Assembly: GCF_011397635.1 (NCBI RefSeq)
Contig: NC_064767.1
Span: 16,531,537-16,595,536 of the forward strand
From: Epinephelus fuscoguttatus
Lineage: Eukaryota; Chordata; Actinopteri; Perciformes; Serranidae
Length of the DNA stretch: 64,000 nucleotides
Reading direction: 5' to 3'
The notes below the pieces were generated by a model that was given only the letters and a program-made list of their open reading frames with translations, was not told the origin of the DNA and did not search any database. Every line of letters starts with the position of its first letter. The first letter of the stretch is position 1. The translations under genes were made by a program, and so were the position numbers. Positions 1-11,922 of this stretch are shown one piece after another.

Positions 1-2466
1 AAATAGTGTGCTGGGTGGCCCAATGACTATTTTCTATTTCAATATGAGAATAAATTGATACAAAATGAGATTTTTTTGTGCACTTTCTATGTAAATAAGG
101 TGACAGAGTGCATAAAAAGCATCAAAATAGAGCTTGTTTATCAGAAAGAGTGCCAGAGGAAGATTCCCCAAAACCCAGACAACCCAAAATGTCCTAGAAA
201 CGCCCCTGTGTGGAGCTGGTGCAGGACAGCAAATGTCAAAAGGTTAAAACACGGCAATTAATTTATGATATATACTGGCAATTATCATTAATGTTTGTCT
301 ATTGAGTGGACCCTGGTCTTGTGTTATTTCGTGGCCCCCAGGCAAAGCAAGTTGAGTACCCTTGCCTTAGCAGCATCACCAAACTGCCCTGCAAGAAATC
401 AGCCATCTGCCTTGCAGAGACTCAACTCTCCACTAGAGGGAGCCTGATCTCGGCGAGCACTATTCATCTAATTTAATTCAGAAATGTCACTTCTGCAACC
501 AGAGCCCCCAAACTGAGTGGAACACACAGCAACAAGGCAGACAAACACAGAGTGAGTGAGTAAATGAGGCGTTTTACCAATCATTTATGTTCAGTGACTG
601 ATGCTCCTCTAAAGAGCAATCTTCTAATTGGTTCCTGCTGGAGCCTGAGGGACACGGCACAGTTTTTTTTTCTCTCAGTGGGGGAAAAGGCAGGCAGACA
701 GAGATAGACAGAGGAAGGCACAAAAAGACACACACACACAAGATGACAAGCAGAAATGTAAGCTCGCGCACACACACACACACATATACACTCTCAGGGC
801 AGCGAGTCACACAGAGGAATGTGGGTCAGTTAGTCAGCAGACGGGAGGCGGTTGTATCAGCAGAATAAAGACATAAAAGGGGGTTGGTGGGAGGGAGAGG
901 AAAGCACTAGAAAAACATCATCTAACAGGATGAGTACAGTGTGACACCATCCTCCTCCGACATTTAACTGTATCTTTTTCAGCACTTTTGCATTTATAAC
1001 CCTACCTCTGTTTATTTCCATATTCGCCTCTGGGCCCAATCCTAGAGTGCTGCACTTTGGAACAGCTCTTTCCTGACTTATATGATGCACTGTAACTGCA
1101 GATATAACTGTCACGTTTTGGCGGGTTGGAGGGCAAGCTAAGCAACGCGGCTGAATTATGAACTGATGATGCATTTTTGTTTGGCCAGCTGCTGGGGCAG
1201 GAGGTGGTGCTCCGCAGCTTAGTGAATTTAAAAAGTTTGTAGGTGTAGGTGTTAAATTTCTCCTGCATTCAACACACCGCGAGCTCCCATCTGTCTCTTG
1301 ACACTGACTGCTTTCTTCAACCAAAAAACACATTTCGGCTTGCTTCACCAGTCAGCCCCGCTTCAGCTTCCCTCCTCCACAAGGTAAGCCTTCCTGCCAA
1401 AGAGCTGAAGACCCACATGTGAGAGGAGAGGAGAAGTAATTGAGCAAGAGGGAAGGCAGGAAACAGTCAGTCAGAGGCGGGGGAGTCACACCACCTTGGC
1501 TATGAATAGACTGGAGGAGACATGCATGGGCATCTTCTACTCTGTGCTGCATGAGCGGCAACACTACAGGTCACGGGTGCATCTGGCCATTTCATCATTA
1601 TAAAGTCTTCTGATATAGACTTCACTTCACTGACAGCTGCCTCAGTGGAATAAGAGTGAGATATATATATATATATAGGCTGCTGTAGTGCAAAACAACT
1701 ACTCAAAATCATGATGTCCAATAACAAGTGGTGGTTATAAGATATCAGGATGGGAATTAAATCATGCTTTCACAAAACAACACTGTGCAATCCAGTAAAA
1801 CTAGATTTTTACAGTAATTTTTGCAGAAACTGCGTCCAAAATCAGCTCTCTCTTCATCTGTTCAGTTCATTTCAGTGTAAAGCAATGACTTCAGTTAGAT
1901 ATACTGCAGGTCAAGGCAATGATTCAGAGGTGTAAGACTTTTACATGTAAATAAATGTCTGTTACATTTAAGGCCTTGACAAACAAGTTCACAAAGTGCT
2001 GATAAAGCCTGTCGCCGCCAGGGAAAGCTCTCTGGATTTAGCAGTATAGCAGACTTTTGGTGTCTGTGCAGCATTCTCAATCTCAGCTCATCAAATAGTG
2101 AGGCTTGGTCAGTGGCCCTACATGTCAAACTATAACGCTCTAGGTGCCTCTCCAGCATCAGAGTTGGATACTCAGGGACAGCATGTCAATTTATACTCAT
2201 TACACGCATTATATTTTCTTAATTGTATCTTCCGTTTTCACGGGAAATGTACAGTTTCCACTCATTAAATGCGTACTGTCTCTTTTCAAAATGAAGTTGG
2301 ACGATAGGTAAAACATTTCAGCTTTAGGTTCACTTCCTTAGCTTTATTCAACGACATTATGTGGTTAGGTTTACAAAAAAACCCATCATGGTTTGGCTTA
2401 AAATAAATACGTCTGTTACTAAGCTAATGTAGTGACCTGACATATGTCACTACATCATTATTTAAA
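1..2466. other. Non-coding stretch with CA and TA microsatellites
   Basis: I see no coding exon here. Open frames on the minus strand (up to 163 codons near 857-1348) have no recognisable protein character and cross simple repeats. The stretch contains CA-rich runs near 728-740 and 769-784 and a (TA)8 run at 1661-1677. It could be intergenic or intronic. Confidence 0.6.
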
Positions 2467-2651
2467 TGGTAAATGGACTGCACTTATATAGCACCTTCCT
2501 ATTCTTCAAACCACTCAAAGTGCTTTTACACTACATGTCACATTCACCTATTCACACACACAGTCACACACTGGTGGCCAAGGCTACCACACATGGTGAA
2601 AATCTTCCGATAAATGGATGACCTGCTCTACCACTGAGCCACAGCCACCCC
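2467..2651. repeat. Short dispersed fish repeat (SINE/MITE-like)
   Basis: The left end reads as a 'GTAAATGGACTGCA...TATATAGC' start and the right end as a '...CCACTGAGCCACAGCC' finish. I recognise this pair as a very common teleost dispersed repeat. The class is not assigned. No coding capacity. Confidence 0.6.
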
Positions 2652-3233
2652 AAGTAAAATAATGCAATTGGCCTGGGAACTGCCCATTGGTCTGACATCC
2701 CATTGTTCTGACCATATTAAACTCATTGTTCCGAAGTCCCATTGTTCCGAAATCATCATGATGCCCTGTGGTTAAGGTCTGGTTAGGTTTAGGCACAAAA
2801 ACCACTTGGTTAGGGTCAGGAAAAGATCATGGTGTGGGTTAAAATGAAAAAGAAAGTGACAAACACATAAGCTGTGAGCCTGCTTTGCCTCAAGCCTTTC
2901 CCAGCTCACCCAGAGCCGGTCGCAGCGCACCATCAAGGCAGAAATACACCCGCCGGGAGCCGTTCAGCACCGCCGACCGTCGGACTAATGTGATGTCGGA
3001 CCAATGGGCTGTCGGACCAATGACATGGACCCATTGGCCTTTGGTTTCACACGAGAAACAAACAGCAGTCTCCCGGGTGAAAGTCCGGAATTTGTCTAAC
3101 CCATCCACCTCCTGCCTGCCCTATGCAGACCTTCTTATACGACAGCACTTGCTCAGAGTGTCACAAAATGCAGCCGCCCGGCATGTCTCATACAGCTGCT
3201 AATGGGTGCACCTGTGTGTTGGTATCTGACATA
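2652..3233. repeat. Composite of fish dispersed-repeat fragments
   Basis: Positions 2769-2846 carry a 'GGTTAGGTTTAGGCAC...GGTTAGGGT...GATCATGGT' block that recurs widely in percomorph genomes. Around 2680-2760 and 2985-3030 there are repeated 'CCATTG'/'CGGACCAATG' units. The open frame at 2885-3202 ends with a 'QNAAAR' string reminiscent of the end of fish LINE reverse transcriptase, but this is too short to call. Confidence 0.45.
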
Positions 3234-3593
3234 ATAGGGTTGCAACAATATGAGGTTTTCACAGTATGGTAACTGTCACAGCAAATATCCTGGTATCACC
3301 GTATAAGGTTTTACACAATCATTATTATTTCAGTTACAGTGACCCTCAAAGGAATGACAACATAAGGTTTTTTTTTTCCTTTGGTTGATCAAACGCTTTA
3401 CTGTACTGTAGAATTAAAATGTGAATTTTTTTTGTGTGAAAAGTTTCCCTTTTGAAAATAACAAAAATAAAGGCAATACTCTCTGTCTGGTTGCATTCAT
3501 TTAAATACCGCAGATAAACAAATGCACACAGTTTGATGACTGTGAATTTTCATACCACTGTATACCTTGAAACCGATATACAGCTACAACCCT
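3234..3593. repeat. Degenerate inverted-repeat element (hAT-like ends)
   Basis: The left end begins TAGGGTTGCAAC and the right end finishes with CTACAACCCTA, so the termini are inverted copies of TAGGGTTG. Between them is A/T-rich non-coding sequence. I could not identify a clean target-site duplication. Confidence 0.45.
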
Positions 3594-5343
3594 ACAGCGA
3601 GGGCCACTGACCATGCCTTGATATTTGACGAGTTGGGAGTAAGACCAGGTTGGTCTGTGGCGACTTCTTGATGCGCTTTACATCAACCAGCCAGAGCTAA
3701 AGTGGGCAGCGAGAGAGGAAAGACCAGCGGAGAAAATCCCAAGAAGCGTCCAAGAAAAGTTTAAGGAGTGGATGCTCCAAATATAAAAAGAAACTTGACA
3801 TTCACAGGAAGGATTAAAGTAAAAAAAAAAAAAAAAAAGACTTGAAGAGAGCACTCCTGGTGGCGGGGGAGATGCAGCGAGCTCACCTTTACTGTATACG
3901 TCAATAGCAAGCGTTGACAGTGTTTGTGTGATTACTCTCACTGCCAGAGGGAGGAGACAAAAGTTTCGCGATCCAGCTTCAAGTTATCTTTTTAAGCACA
4001 CTTAGTGGAACTGAATTGCGATGACAGTGGAGTCCAAATTATCATAATGTATCGTGAAGTTTTGTTTATGATATGAAATAATGCATAAAACACAGTTACT
4101 TCCACTGCACATCAATTTGATAACTGATACTTGATTTGACAAATTAGGATAATAGTGTTGGTAATATCAGCATAATGATTTTGACCTTATCACCCTGTAA
4201 TGAAGAGCGCACATTTTGTTGGCCACATGTAACTCAGGTCTGCGTGTTTAGTATCGATTATCTGGTGAAGCATAGTGAAAATATCAATAAACAAACTCAG
4301 GATCAGATCTGTAACCTTCAACGCCTGGAATCATTTCATCATTTCTCTTCTCACTGGTGGTCTCAGCCGAAGAGATGGCAGAACCCGCCAGCTCAGAAGA
4401 ACGGCCTGCTCAGCAGTTTGAGAGCTACATTTGACCAAAAACCCAAATCTGTGGTATACATGACTTCATTTCCATAAATTAATTCCAGAGTTTTGACTCA
4501 TGTGAGAAGGAGATCCACTCCATTTCCAGAGAGAAAAGAAAAAAAGTCGACTCCACTAAGCGGGTTGAAAAGTCAACAGCAACTTTGAGAAGAGCTCTCA
4601 GCCAGAGGAGTGGCGGAGAGGAAGTACAGTTATCCTGCAGCCCTTAGCGCCGTCGCTGCTGGATTGTTACTTGACTAAGTGCTGTTATGTAACTTAACAA
4701 TAAGGGGATTGACCTGAGAGAAAATACGTGCTTAGTGCTGGAGGAGAGGAAGACAAAGAGGAGAAAGTCACACACTCAAACACACATGCAAACAACAGAA
4801 ACACACAACTCCAGGGATTGTCTGGCTCACTGTAGCAAGGGGGCAGGCACTTTGCTCAACACGCACACACTCAGTGTTGTGTTACTTGTGGCTGGGTAGT
4901 CGTGTTCACAGGTTCCCTGACAAGTCTGTGAATGTTACCAAGTCTCATCGTGACCAAAGTAACTGTCGTCTGATCTGACGAATGTTTCAAACTTCACAAT
5001 ATTCTTGATAACAGGAAGTTTTGTCTTGTGTTTGATGCACCAGGATTTTGACTTTGTGGGCTGAGAACAACACACATCATAACAAGTTATAAAATTCTGA
5101 CTTTTACAAGCTACAGTAGGATTTATGACAAAGACATCTAACATTCACATCACACCATTTCTGCAACACAGCCAATCCACAAATGTTTTGTAATTACATC
5201 TTACCTTTCTACTTAGATGCATTTCATGCACTGTTGGACTCTGTGAGTGCAACTTGAAGCATGCCATAATATACAGCATACTGTGTATCTAGAGTAGTGT
5301 ACTAAATTTTCATTTGTTCTGCACAGCATATCCCAATGACGTT
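3594..5343. other. Non-coding stretch with an A18 run
   Basis: No supported gene. A run of 18 A residues lies at 3821-3838 and could be a retroposed tail or plain slippage. The rest is unremarkable. Confidence 0.5.
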
Positions 5344-5702
5344 CTTAAAGATATACTATGCAAACATTTCGACTCATAAAGAAGTAATCCCTCTCAATCA
5401 TCACCCATAACCCACTAGACGTGTGGTGGTGTACTTTCCTGCAGAGTCTCTGCCCGTATTTTCTTATTTTCTGTGCTCAGGACGTTCATGGGCATGTACC
5501 CCAACCCCCCTCAGATGAGGTCGGGGATTTAGGTAGTGACCACGTGGCATACCGTAAGCAGCAGGCATCAAAGAGACAAAAGAAAAGGCAAATACAGCAA
5601 GGTGAAACCCCAACAAGTATGAATCTGGGGTTGGCTTTTACTTTCACTTCGACTTGTGAGCTTGTTTACAGTAACCAAAATCCTACATAGGACACCTTAA
5701 AA
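5344..5702. repeat. TTAA-bounded dispersed element
   Basis: The left end begins TTAAAGATATACTATGCA and the right end ends CCTACATAGGACACCTTAA. The two ends are imperfect inverted copies that resemble a common fish non-autonomous DNA element. No transposase frame is present. Confidence 0.45.
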
Positions 5703-5787
5703 TAAAAATATGGTGAGGCAAAACACCAAACTGACAAAACTCGCTCCACGCTCCAAGTGAATCTTGGAGTGGCTTTCACTTACACTG

Positions 5788-6088
5788 TTAGGGAGCGATC
5801 ACACCAAGATGAAACACTAGAAATGCGACACCAGTAAAACCAATATTTTCCTATGATACTGCGCATCCGACCAGTGTTCAAGCGTCTTTTTAGACGGGCA
5901 TTTTTCCGGCGTCTTTTTAGACGTGCGTTTTTGTAGACGCTTCTTTTTAGACACGCGTTTTTAGACGCTGAAAAATTAAAATATTTTCAACTTTTTGAGC
6001 ATCAGACACCGGTAGCTAGCGCGCATTGAATAAGCGCTTCCAGCATCCGCCTCTCTAGCGTCTCATTTCTGTGTGATCACCCCCTTAC
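5788..6088. repeat. Inverted-repeat element with internal GACG hairpin repeats
   Basis: The termini are inverted copies: GTTAGGGAGCGATCACAC at the left and GTGTGATCACCCCCTTAC at the right. Inside, at 5881-5970, a 'GCGTCTTTTTAGACG' unit is repeated several times; each unit can itself form a small hairpin (CGTC...GACG). Non-coding. Confidence 0.55.
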
Positions 6089-6275
6089 TGGCAATACTGT
6101 CTACACATAGTAACTGACAGTTCATGCAAAGAATACCTTTTATTGGCACTATTTTTGCAACCAATTAACTTTCTAAGTCAGTGCTCAAGTGCAAATTTCA
6201 AGTACTCATTATTGCTTCTAGCTTCTTCAATGTGAGGATTTTACAGCTTTGTACTGTTGTTCTTTAATGGACTAA

Positions 6276-6680
6276 AGCAGGAGTCTTCAACATTTTTCAG
6301 GCCAAGGACCCATTAGCTGAAGGAAAGATGGAGCACGGACCCCCTTCTGTATATAGTTGCGTATCAAAGTGGGCCAACAATAATGTGTAGGGTTGTCGAA
6401 AATGCCATGTAGACATATACATCTTCAAATGGTGCATCCAATACTAGGCTATTAATTACCGACAGATTCATATATCTATATGTCATGGATTCATTGGACA
6501 AGGATACATTAAATGGGTTGTTTGTCTGTTTGTTGTTTGCCAGTAGGCCAATTTATCTTTACTTATATGTTCGATTCATGTCAATTTGTATTTTCAGACA
6601 TGTTTTAAGGACAAAAGGACAAAAAAATGATCAAACAATAATTTGGATGACCCCCTGTCAAAGACCCATGGACCAAAAGA
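6276..6680. repeat. Fish hAT-type non-autonomous element, degenerate
   Basis: The left end carries 'GGAGTCTTCAACATTTTTCAGG' split by differences from a familiar fish element, followed by 'AAGGACCC', and the right end 'GACCCCCTGTCAAAGACCCATGG'. I recognise the architecture but the boundaries are approximate. Confidence 0.45.
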
Positions 6681-8564
6681 TAATAAATTGGGATGATAAA
6701 TGAAATTTTCTTGGTATGCAGGAAGTGACCAGCAAAATACAAACGGTCTCTTCACCAGCAGTGAGAGTAAACACTCTGCTGAACCAGCATGGGTTGAAAC
6801 ATGCTACTAAAATATTTCCCCACCAGCAACAGGTACTACAAGCCACTACAAAGAAGTTATTCCTGTCTGAGAAGTGTGACAATTACTCATGTCATACTAC
6901 TAGAGTTCTGGGTAATGAAGCCCTTTAAACTTTCACACAGTTGCATGTTTGGGCTGCAGAAGCGTGAAGTTGCCCTGCAAAGCTTTGACTGAGGTGTCAG
7001 TGTCAACAAATACTGTGAATGCCACTCCCATTATGAAGCTCTAAAATGATGCTCTTTCGTGCAGTTTAACAATGGATATGTTATTGGTACAGAGGTGAGC
7101 TGAGTTCAAAGTTAAGAGCTTGTGAAATGTGGCAGATGTATGCCACAGATGTGCGACCACAGCTTCTCTACTTTGTTTCACACTGGCACAAACAGAAGTA
7201 AAATTTTCATCAATTTGCCACAAAAAAAAATATTCAGAGTGCCGCACCAGGCGTTACATTGCATTGTTGCAGCTGTTGCATCACTCGGTGAGGTTATGAA
7301 TTCATACAGCTTCTCCATCTGACACCTTGTGCATCAAGAAATTTCACAAGCAGAAAGAGCCAGTTTTACACTTCAGAAACATATCTCTCTTTCAGCACTT
7401 TGTGTTACATCTCTTTCACTCGAGCTCATTCTTTTCTACTCCTTTTGTGATGAAAAGCACATAACAAGGCAGGCAGCCCAGGAGATCTTGTTTAGGTTGG
7501 TAATAGCACAGAAGACACAGAGGGAGGGAAGAGAAAGTGAAAGAGGTCTTTTTCTGACTGAGGCCATCTCTCAGAGGAGCCCTCTCGCCAGATTAAGAAA
7601 CCTGTGGGTTTGGCTAAAGGTGAAAAGGCACAGAATGAAGTAAAGCTACAGCTTTGACTTTGTCATAACACGTGTTTGACTGAAATATCTGTGGAGGCCT
7701 TCACTACAAGGGGGAGTTTTCATCTTGAAAAAAAAAAGAACGTTTTGCTCCTTCTTTTTATAGATCAGCCGAGCTTCCAGCGCTTGACCTCAGTGAACTA
7801 GTTTAACTATGTGAACTTGATGACCACCAGCACACGCAGACACAAAAGGGACTGAGCTGTGCAAGTATGGGTTTGTAGTCAAAGAATTAAGCTTAAGGGA
7901 AACCTGGCAACCTTTAGATGAACTGGACTTAACTTTTTTACTCTTTTCAGTCTTTTATGTTTTGAATATCTTTGTGAAGAAGTGAAGTCTTGTGCTTGAA
8001 ACATCATCCTTTTGAGGAAATAGTTCAACACTTTACTGTATGTCTTAACAGCCTGCGAGAGTCCAACTGCACGTAACATTGGCCACTGTCTGCCCCACAT
8101 CGAATCTTATTAATATACATTTCTGTTGCATCGTGTAAATAAACCAGGTAACTATCAGCTTTACACTACTGGATAAATTTATAATGTGACATGAGCTTTA
8201 GAGGTGATAATAGATTTTGGTTTTCAACAGTTATGAAAACAAGTTGTGTGTGTTGTGTTAGAAATCCAGCGCTCCCCTTTCCTTAAAAGCCCTGACAAAG
8301 CCATAGGTGAGTGTCTGCCGCTGTAGTCTTCACCTAATTTAGCATGTTGAATCGGCGACGGCTACAGCAAAGGTGAATGAAATCACTCTAATTGGCAGTT
8401 CAGCTCAGCGCATGAGAGGAGAAACAGAAGCGAGGAAAGTAAACAAACAGCTAAAGTCAAAGGGAGTGAGGTCAAAACAAACTCATTACATAAGGTAAAA
8501 AAAAAATTTCCTTAGCTATTGAGCTATTTAGCAGAAACTCTTCCTGAGGGATTGCGTCATTTTT
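6681..8564. other. Non-coding stretch, nothing recognised
   Basis: Short open frames on both strands lack recognisable protein content. I see no RNA gene, clear promoter or well-bounded repeat. Confidence 0.5.
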
Positions 8565-8881
8565 CACTAGCTTACGGTAAATATTCTTTGTTCTTTCAAC
8601 ACTAGATTGTGTTGTTATTGTGCTAACTGGCTAACTAGCATCATGACGATCTTCCAGTTTCCCCTTTTGAATGACAATTACAGACTACTGCCTTCTGCTG
8701 GTATGGAGAGTTATTTCCTCTCACACAGGCACAAATGTACATGCAGGTTGGCCACTGGCTGAAGTCTTTACATTGTGTTCATGGGCAACTTTTGGCTGAG
8801 ACACAGGCGACGTGCTACAACACAACAGTCTTCATTGCATCTAGTTCTTTGATATAGGTTGGGTGTGTCTGGGCCTTAACA
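8565..8881. repeat. Dispersed repeat G, copy 1
   Basis: This segment aligns by eye with 23264-23595 over about 320 bases, from 'ACGGTAAA' through 'ACAGACTACTGCC...CTGCTGGTATGGAGAG' to 'GTGTGTCTGGGCCTTAA'. The two copies are clearly diverged. No coding capacity. This copy lacks the insertion seen immediately after the TTAA in the other copy. Confidence 0.65.
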
Positions 8882-9177
8882 CTGGTGCATTCAATGTCGC
8901 CAACTTGGTGACTTTCTCAGGCCCTCTAGTGACCTTATTTCTGAAAATAACATGCTGCCAACGCAAATGCTACAGCTGCGGCCTATCAAGCTCTCATAAC
9001 GTTATAAGGCAGAGCTCTCAGGATGGCTAACATTTCATTCATAACGGCATCACCTGAATGTGTCGATGAACAAAATGAGACAGAAACAAATTGGAATTCA
9101 AAGTCACCGAGTAATCGTGTTAAATAATCATGATTTCCGTATATAATCATGATTTTTTTTACCTTAATCAAGCAGCC

Positions 9178-9362
9178 CTATTTTGGACAAAGCTAGGCTA
9201 GCTTTTCCCAGTTTTTATGCTAAGCTAAGCTAACGATCTGCTAGCTCTGGCTTTGTATTTACTGACAACAAACATGACAGTGGTGTCAATCTTCTTCTCT
9301 AACTCTTGGCAAGAAAGCCAATAAGCACATTCCCCATAATGTCAACTTGCTCCTTTAACAAC
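9178..9362. repeat. Common fish dispersed repeat (GCTAAGCTAAGCTAAC type)
   Basis: The block contains 'GCTAGGCTAGCTTTTCCC', 'TATGCTAAGCTAAGCTAAC' and ends near 'ATGTCAACTTGCTCCTTTAA', a combination I recognise as a frequent percomorph repeat. Degenerate, non-coding. Confidence 0.55.
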
Positions 9363-10420
9363 TGGAATGCATGTCGTTCAATGGACACACTAGCTGCAGT
9401 GAAATCTCATTAATGCAGCACATCACAGGACAGGCATACCTTACAGTCAACATTTTGAGGAAGAATTGTGTAGCAGCTACCCAAAGTGACTGCTTAAGAG
9501 TCTATGATTTATGTCCCTGAAAGTGCAAGATAGCAGAAAAAGAAGAGGCAGAGAGGGGAAGGTGGTTAAGGTTTCTCTTCTCTCATTAATCGGATAGTTG
9601 GGGCTCCGAGGGGCACGTAAAGCTGTCGCTCAGACCGCTGATTTACACCTTCCTCCTCCCTGCCAGCCTTTTTCTTCCTCCAACCCTCCCTGTCTAAATA
9701 CACCAGTTACTGACAATTACAGCTCCCCTCATTCTACCTCTCCATCATCATCACTATCCCCCCCAAGTCTGTCAGTCCATCTGTGCCTCTCCATGTATCT
9801 TTTTACTTCCTTTTGCATGTCCTGTCAGCCTCTGGCAGATAGCGTCCTTTTCATTCCCCGTTTCTCCTTTACATCGCCTTTTCTCTGAACCATTTTCCCA
9901 TCCTCCCCCTTCCCTCCTCCCTCCCTCCCTCCTCTCACATTCTCGCCATCTTTCTCTCCTCTCAACTCTAAACGAAATGAGACTGCAGCAGCACTAACTG
10001 CTGACTTGGGCTAATGCACAATTTTGTAATAATGCCTATTCGTTTAAGTCACCCAGGAAACGCATAATGGTGACATTATTGTGCACGGCAGCCTGTTAGC
10101 CTAACCCAGCGAGGCTTTCGGCATGGCCTGCATTCCTCCTCTCTCCAGCTCCTTACATCTAATGAACTAAAACAAAGTCTGGCATAAAATCTCCACAGGA
10201 ATAATTGGCTATTCATTTTTTCACAACAGAGGCCACTGAAGACTGAGAACAATGGAGTCCACATTTGAATTAAATAAAAAGCATTGTAAACATGTCTCTA
10301 AATACTATGTTGATATTTTTTTCCCCTTTACCTGATCAACTAGATACTGAATTTACTCATCTCAACTCGCACATGCATGTAAAAACACGTGTGAAGACTA
10401 TCACACCAAAACCTGTGGTA
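9363..10420. other. Non-coding stretch with pyrimidine-rich tract
   Basis: Positions 9640-9965 are strongly C/T-rich. Positions 10010-10270 are low-repeat and look like candidate conserved non-coding sequence, but I cannot test this without alignment. Confidence 0.45.
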
Positions 10421-10614
10421 CTTGAGCTGTCAGATAAAGGCTGTGTCCAAGATGCTTTTATTGTGGTAATAAATCTGTCTTCTCTACTCTCCTGTTGAAG
10501 ATAATGACCTTAGACCTTTTTTTCTCTGGACAGACAAAGACCAGTGCTAAGTGCTTAACTACAGAAACACTAACCTTTCATACAAGAGCAATACATCTGT
10601 GCGAATTGGATCAA
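10421..10614 (+). repeat. Duplicated 0.19 kb segment, copy 1
   Basis: About 194 bases that recur at 14764-14956 in the same orientation with only a handful of differences. Both begin CTTGA(G/A)CTGTCAG and end near 'TACATCTGTG...GGATCAA'. The flanks outside do not match. Such high similarity suggests a recent duplication or a young repeat. Confidence 0.8.
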
Positions 10615-11639
10615 CTTCTCTTCAAGGTTACCCTGGGACTGGTGGATGAGACCAATCTCCTTGGGTGATAGACATGATAAGCATATACCATTTGATGCTA
10701 ACTGCTAAATAGGGATGTACACCAAGTTGATTAACTGATATGCTGTCATGACCGCAGCAAAAATAGAGCAAACAGGAGGTGACACACGACTGTCTCTTAC
10801 CCTGAACTTATTTTTAAAAGATACGGCTAATTTGGCTCTTCATGAGATTAAAAAGCAAAATACCTTAGTCATGTTTTAGAAACTCAGGCGCAAGTTCACA
10901 AAAGGATTGCGCAACTTTTGCGGCTGCTAAACCTGCACAAATAAGAAAGTGTGTAATTCTCAAAACACCCGCAAAGGGTGAAATGCAGCCAGAACTGCGC
11001 TGCCAAGCAATTAGCATCTCCGTGCTCCTGCACTATTTGCACATATCTAAATAAGGTAATACGCATACATTTGGCACCACTGCACATGCAGTTACAGTGA
11101 AATTATTAGCATCTTCAGAGAGTTGGTGGCAACTGACGCCCATTTACAGTAAAAAGGGTGTAATGCCCAGACTTTCCAGTGATCATGGCAGTAGTAACTG
11201 TAGTCAAGCGAAGGCATCATGATGCTAGCATGCTAGTAAGTGGATATTTTGAACAAGAATATAACTTTTTGATTTAACTGAGACTGAAATTATTTGCGGG
11301 TTGGGTTCCAAATGGATAAGCTGCAAAGCTTTATGAGTATGTTTGCACTATTGTATCATTGGCCAATATGTTTTGTGAGTCGGACCTTAAGATGGAGCAG
11401 ATAGCCGTTGCAAGTGAGCGGCTATTAATGGTGCTATCAGCGGCCACAATCCATTCTGTGTGAATTCACCTTTCAGGACACTTTCACACGTAACCTGTTT
11501 AGTTCGGTTTAATAAAGTGTAGTATGTTTGCGAAGTTGGCTTGGTTCGAGCTCTAGTGGGGATTAAAGAACCAAAAGATGAGTCTCATTTGATTGGTTTG
11601 AATTTTGTAGGAAATCAAAACCTAAACCACGAATCAGAC
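10615..11639. other. Non-coding stretch, nothing recognised
   Basis: No supported gene or bounded repeat. A short 'CTTTCACACGTAACCTGTTTAG' stretch near 11480 vaguely resembles the ends of fish hAT elements but has no partner. Confidence 0.4.
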
Positions 11640-11922
11640 CTTAATTTATTAGCTGATTAACTGATTGGTCAACTGTTTGACAATTAATGGGCAAAAATTA
11701 TTTGGTCCTTCTCTTTTTATTATTTTATTATAATCTGAATATGTCTGAGTTTTGGACAGTTGGTCATATGAAAAAAGGAGTCATCCAAGGCTCAAGGAAA
11801 GTCTTATGGCCATTCCTCGCAATTTTCGACATTTTACATATTAAATGCTTTAACAATTAATCAATAAAATATTTGGCAGATAAATGAATACTGAAAAATA
11901 ATATAGTAGTCGCAGCTCTACT
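11640..11922. repeat. Degenerate hAT-like dispersed element
   Basis: An 'ATTAGCTGATTAACTGATTGG' start with breaks, internal 'TTTGGACAGTTGGTCA', and a 3' end of 'AATCAATAAAATATTTGGCAGA...GTCGCAGCTCTA' match a familiar fish element family. Another relic of similar type lies at 24500-24790. Confidence 0.5.

Noticed and set aside
857-1348. 163-codon minus-strand open frame, the longest in the left 40 kb
   Set aside because: No recognisable domain, no upstream exon or promoter context, composition like random sequence and overlap with another frame of similar quality.
2885-3202. Possible LINE reverse-transcriptase C-terminus (QNAAAR string)
   Set aside because: Only a six-residue similarity at the end of a frame; no further reverse transcriptase motifs.
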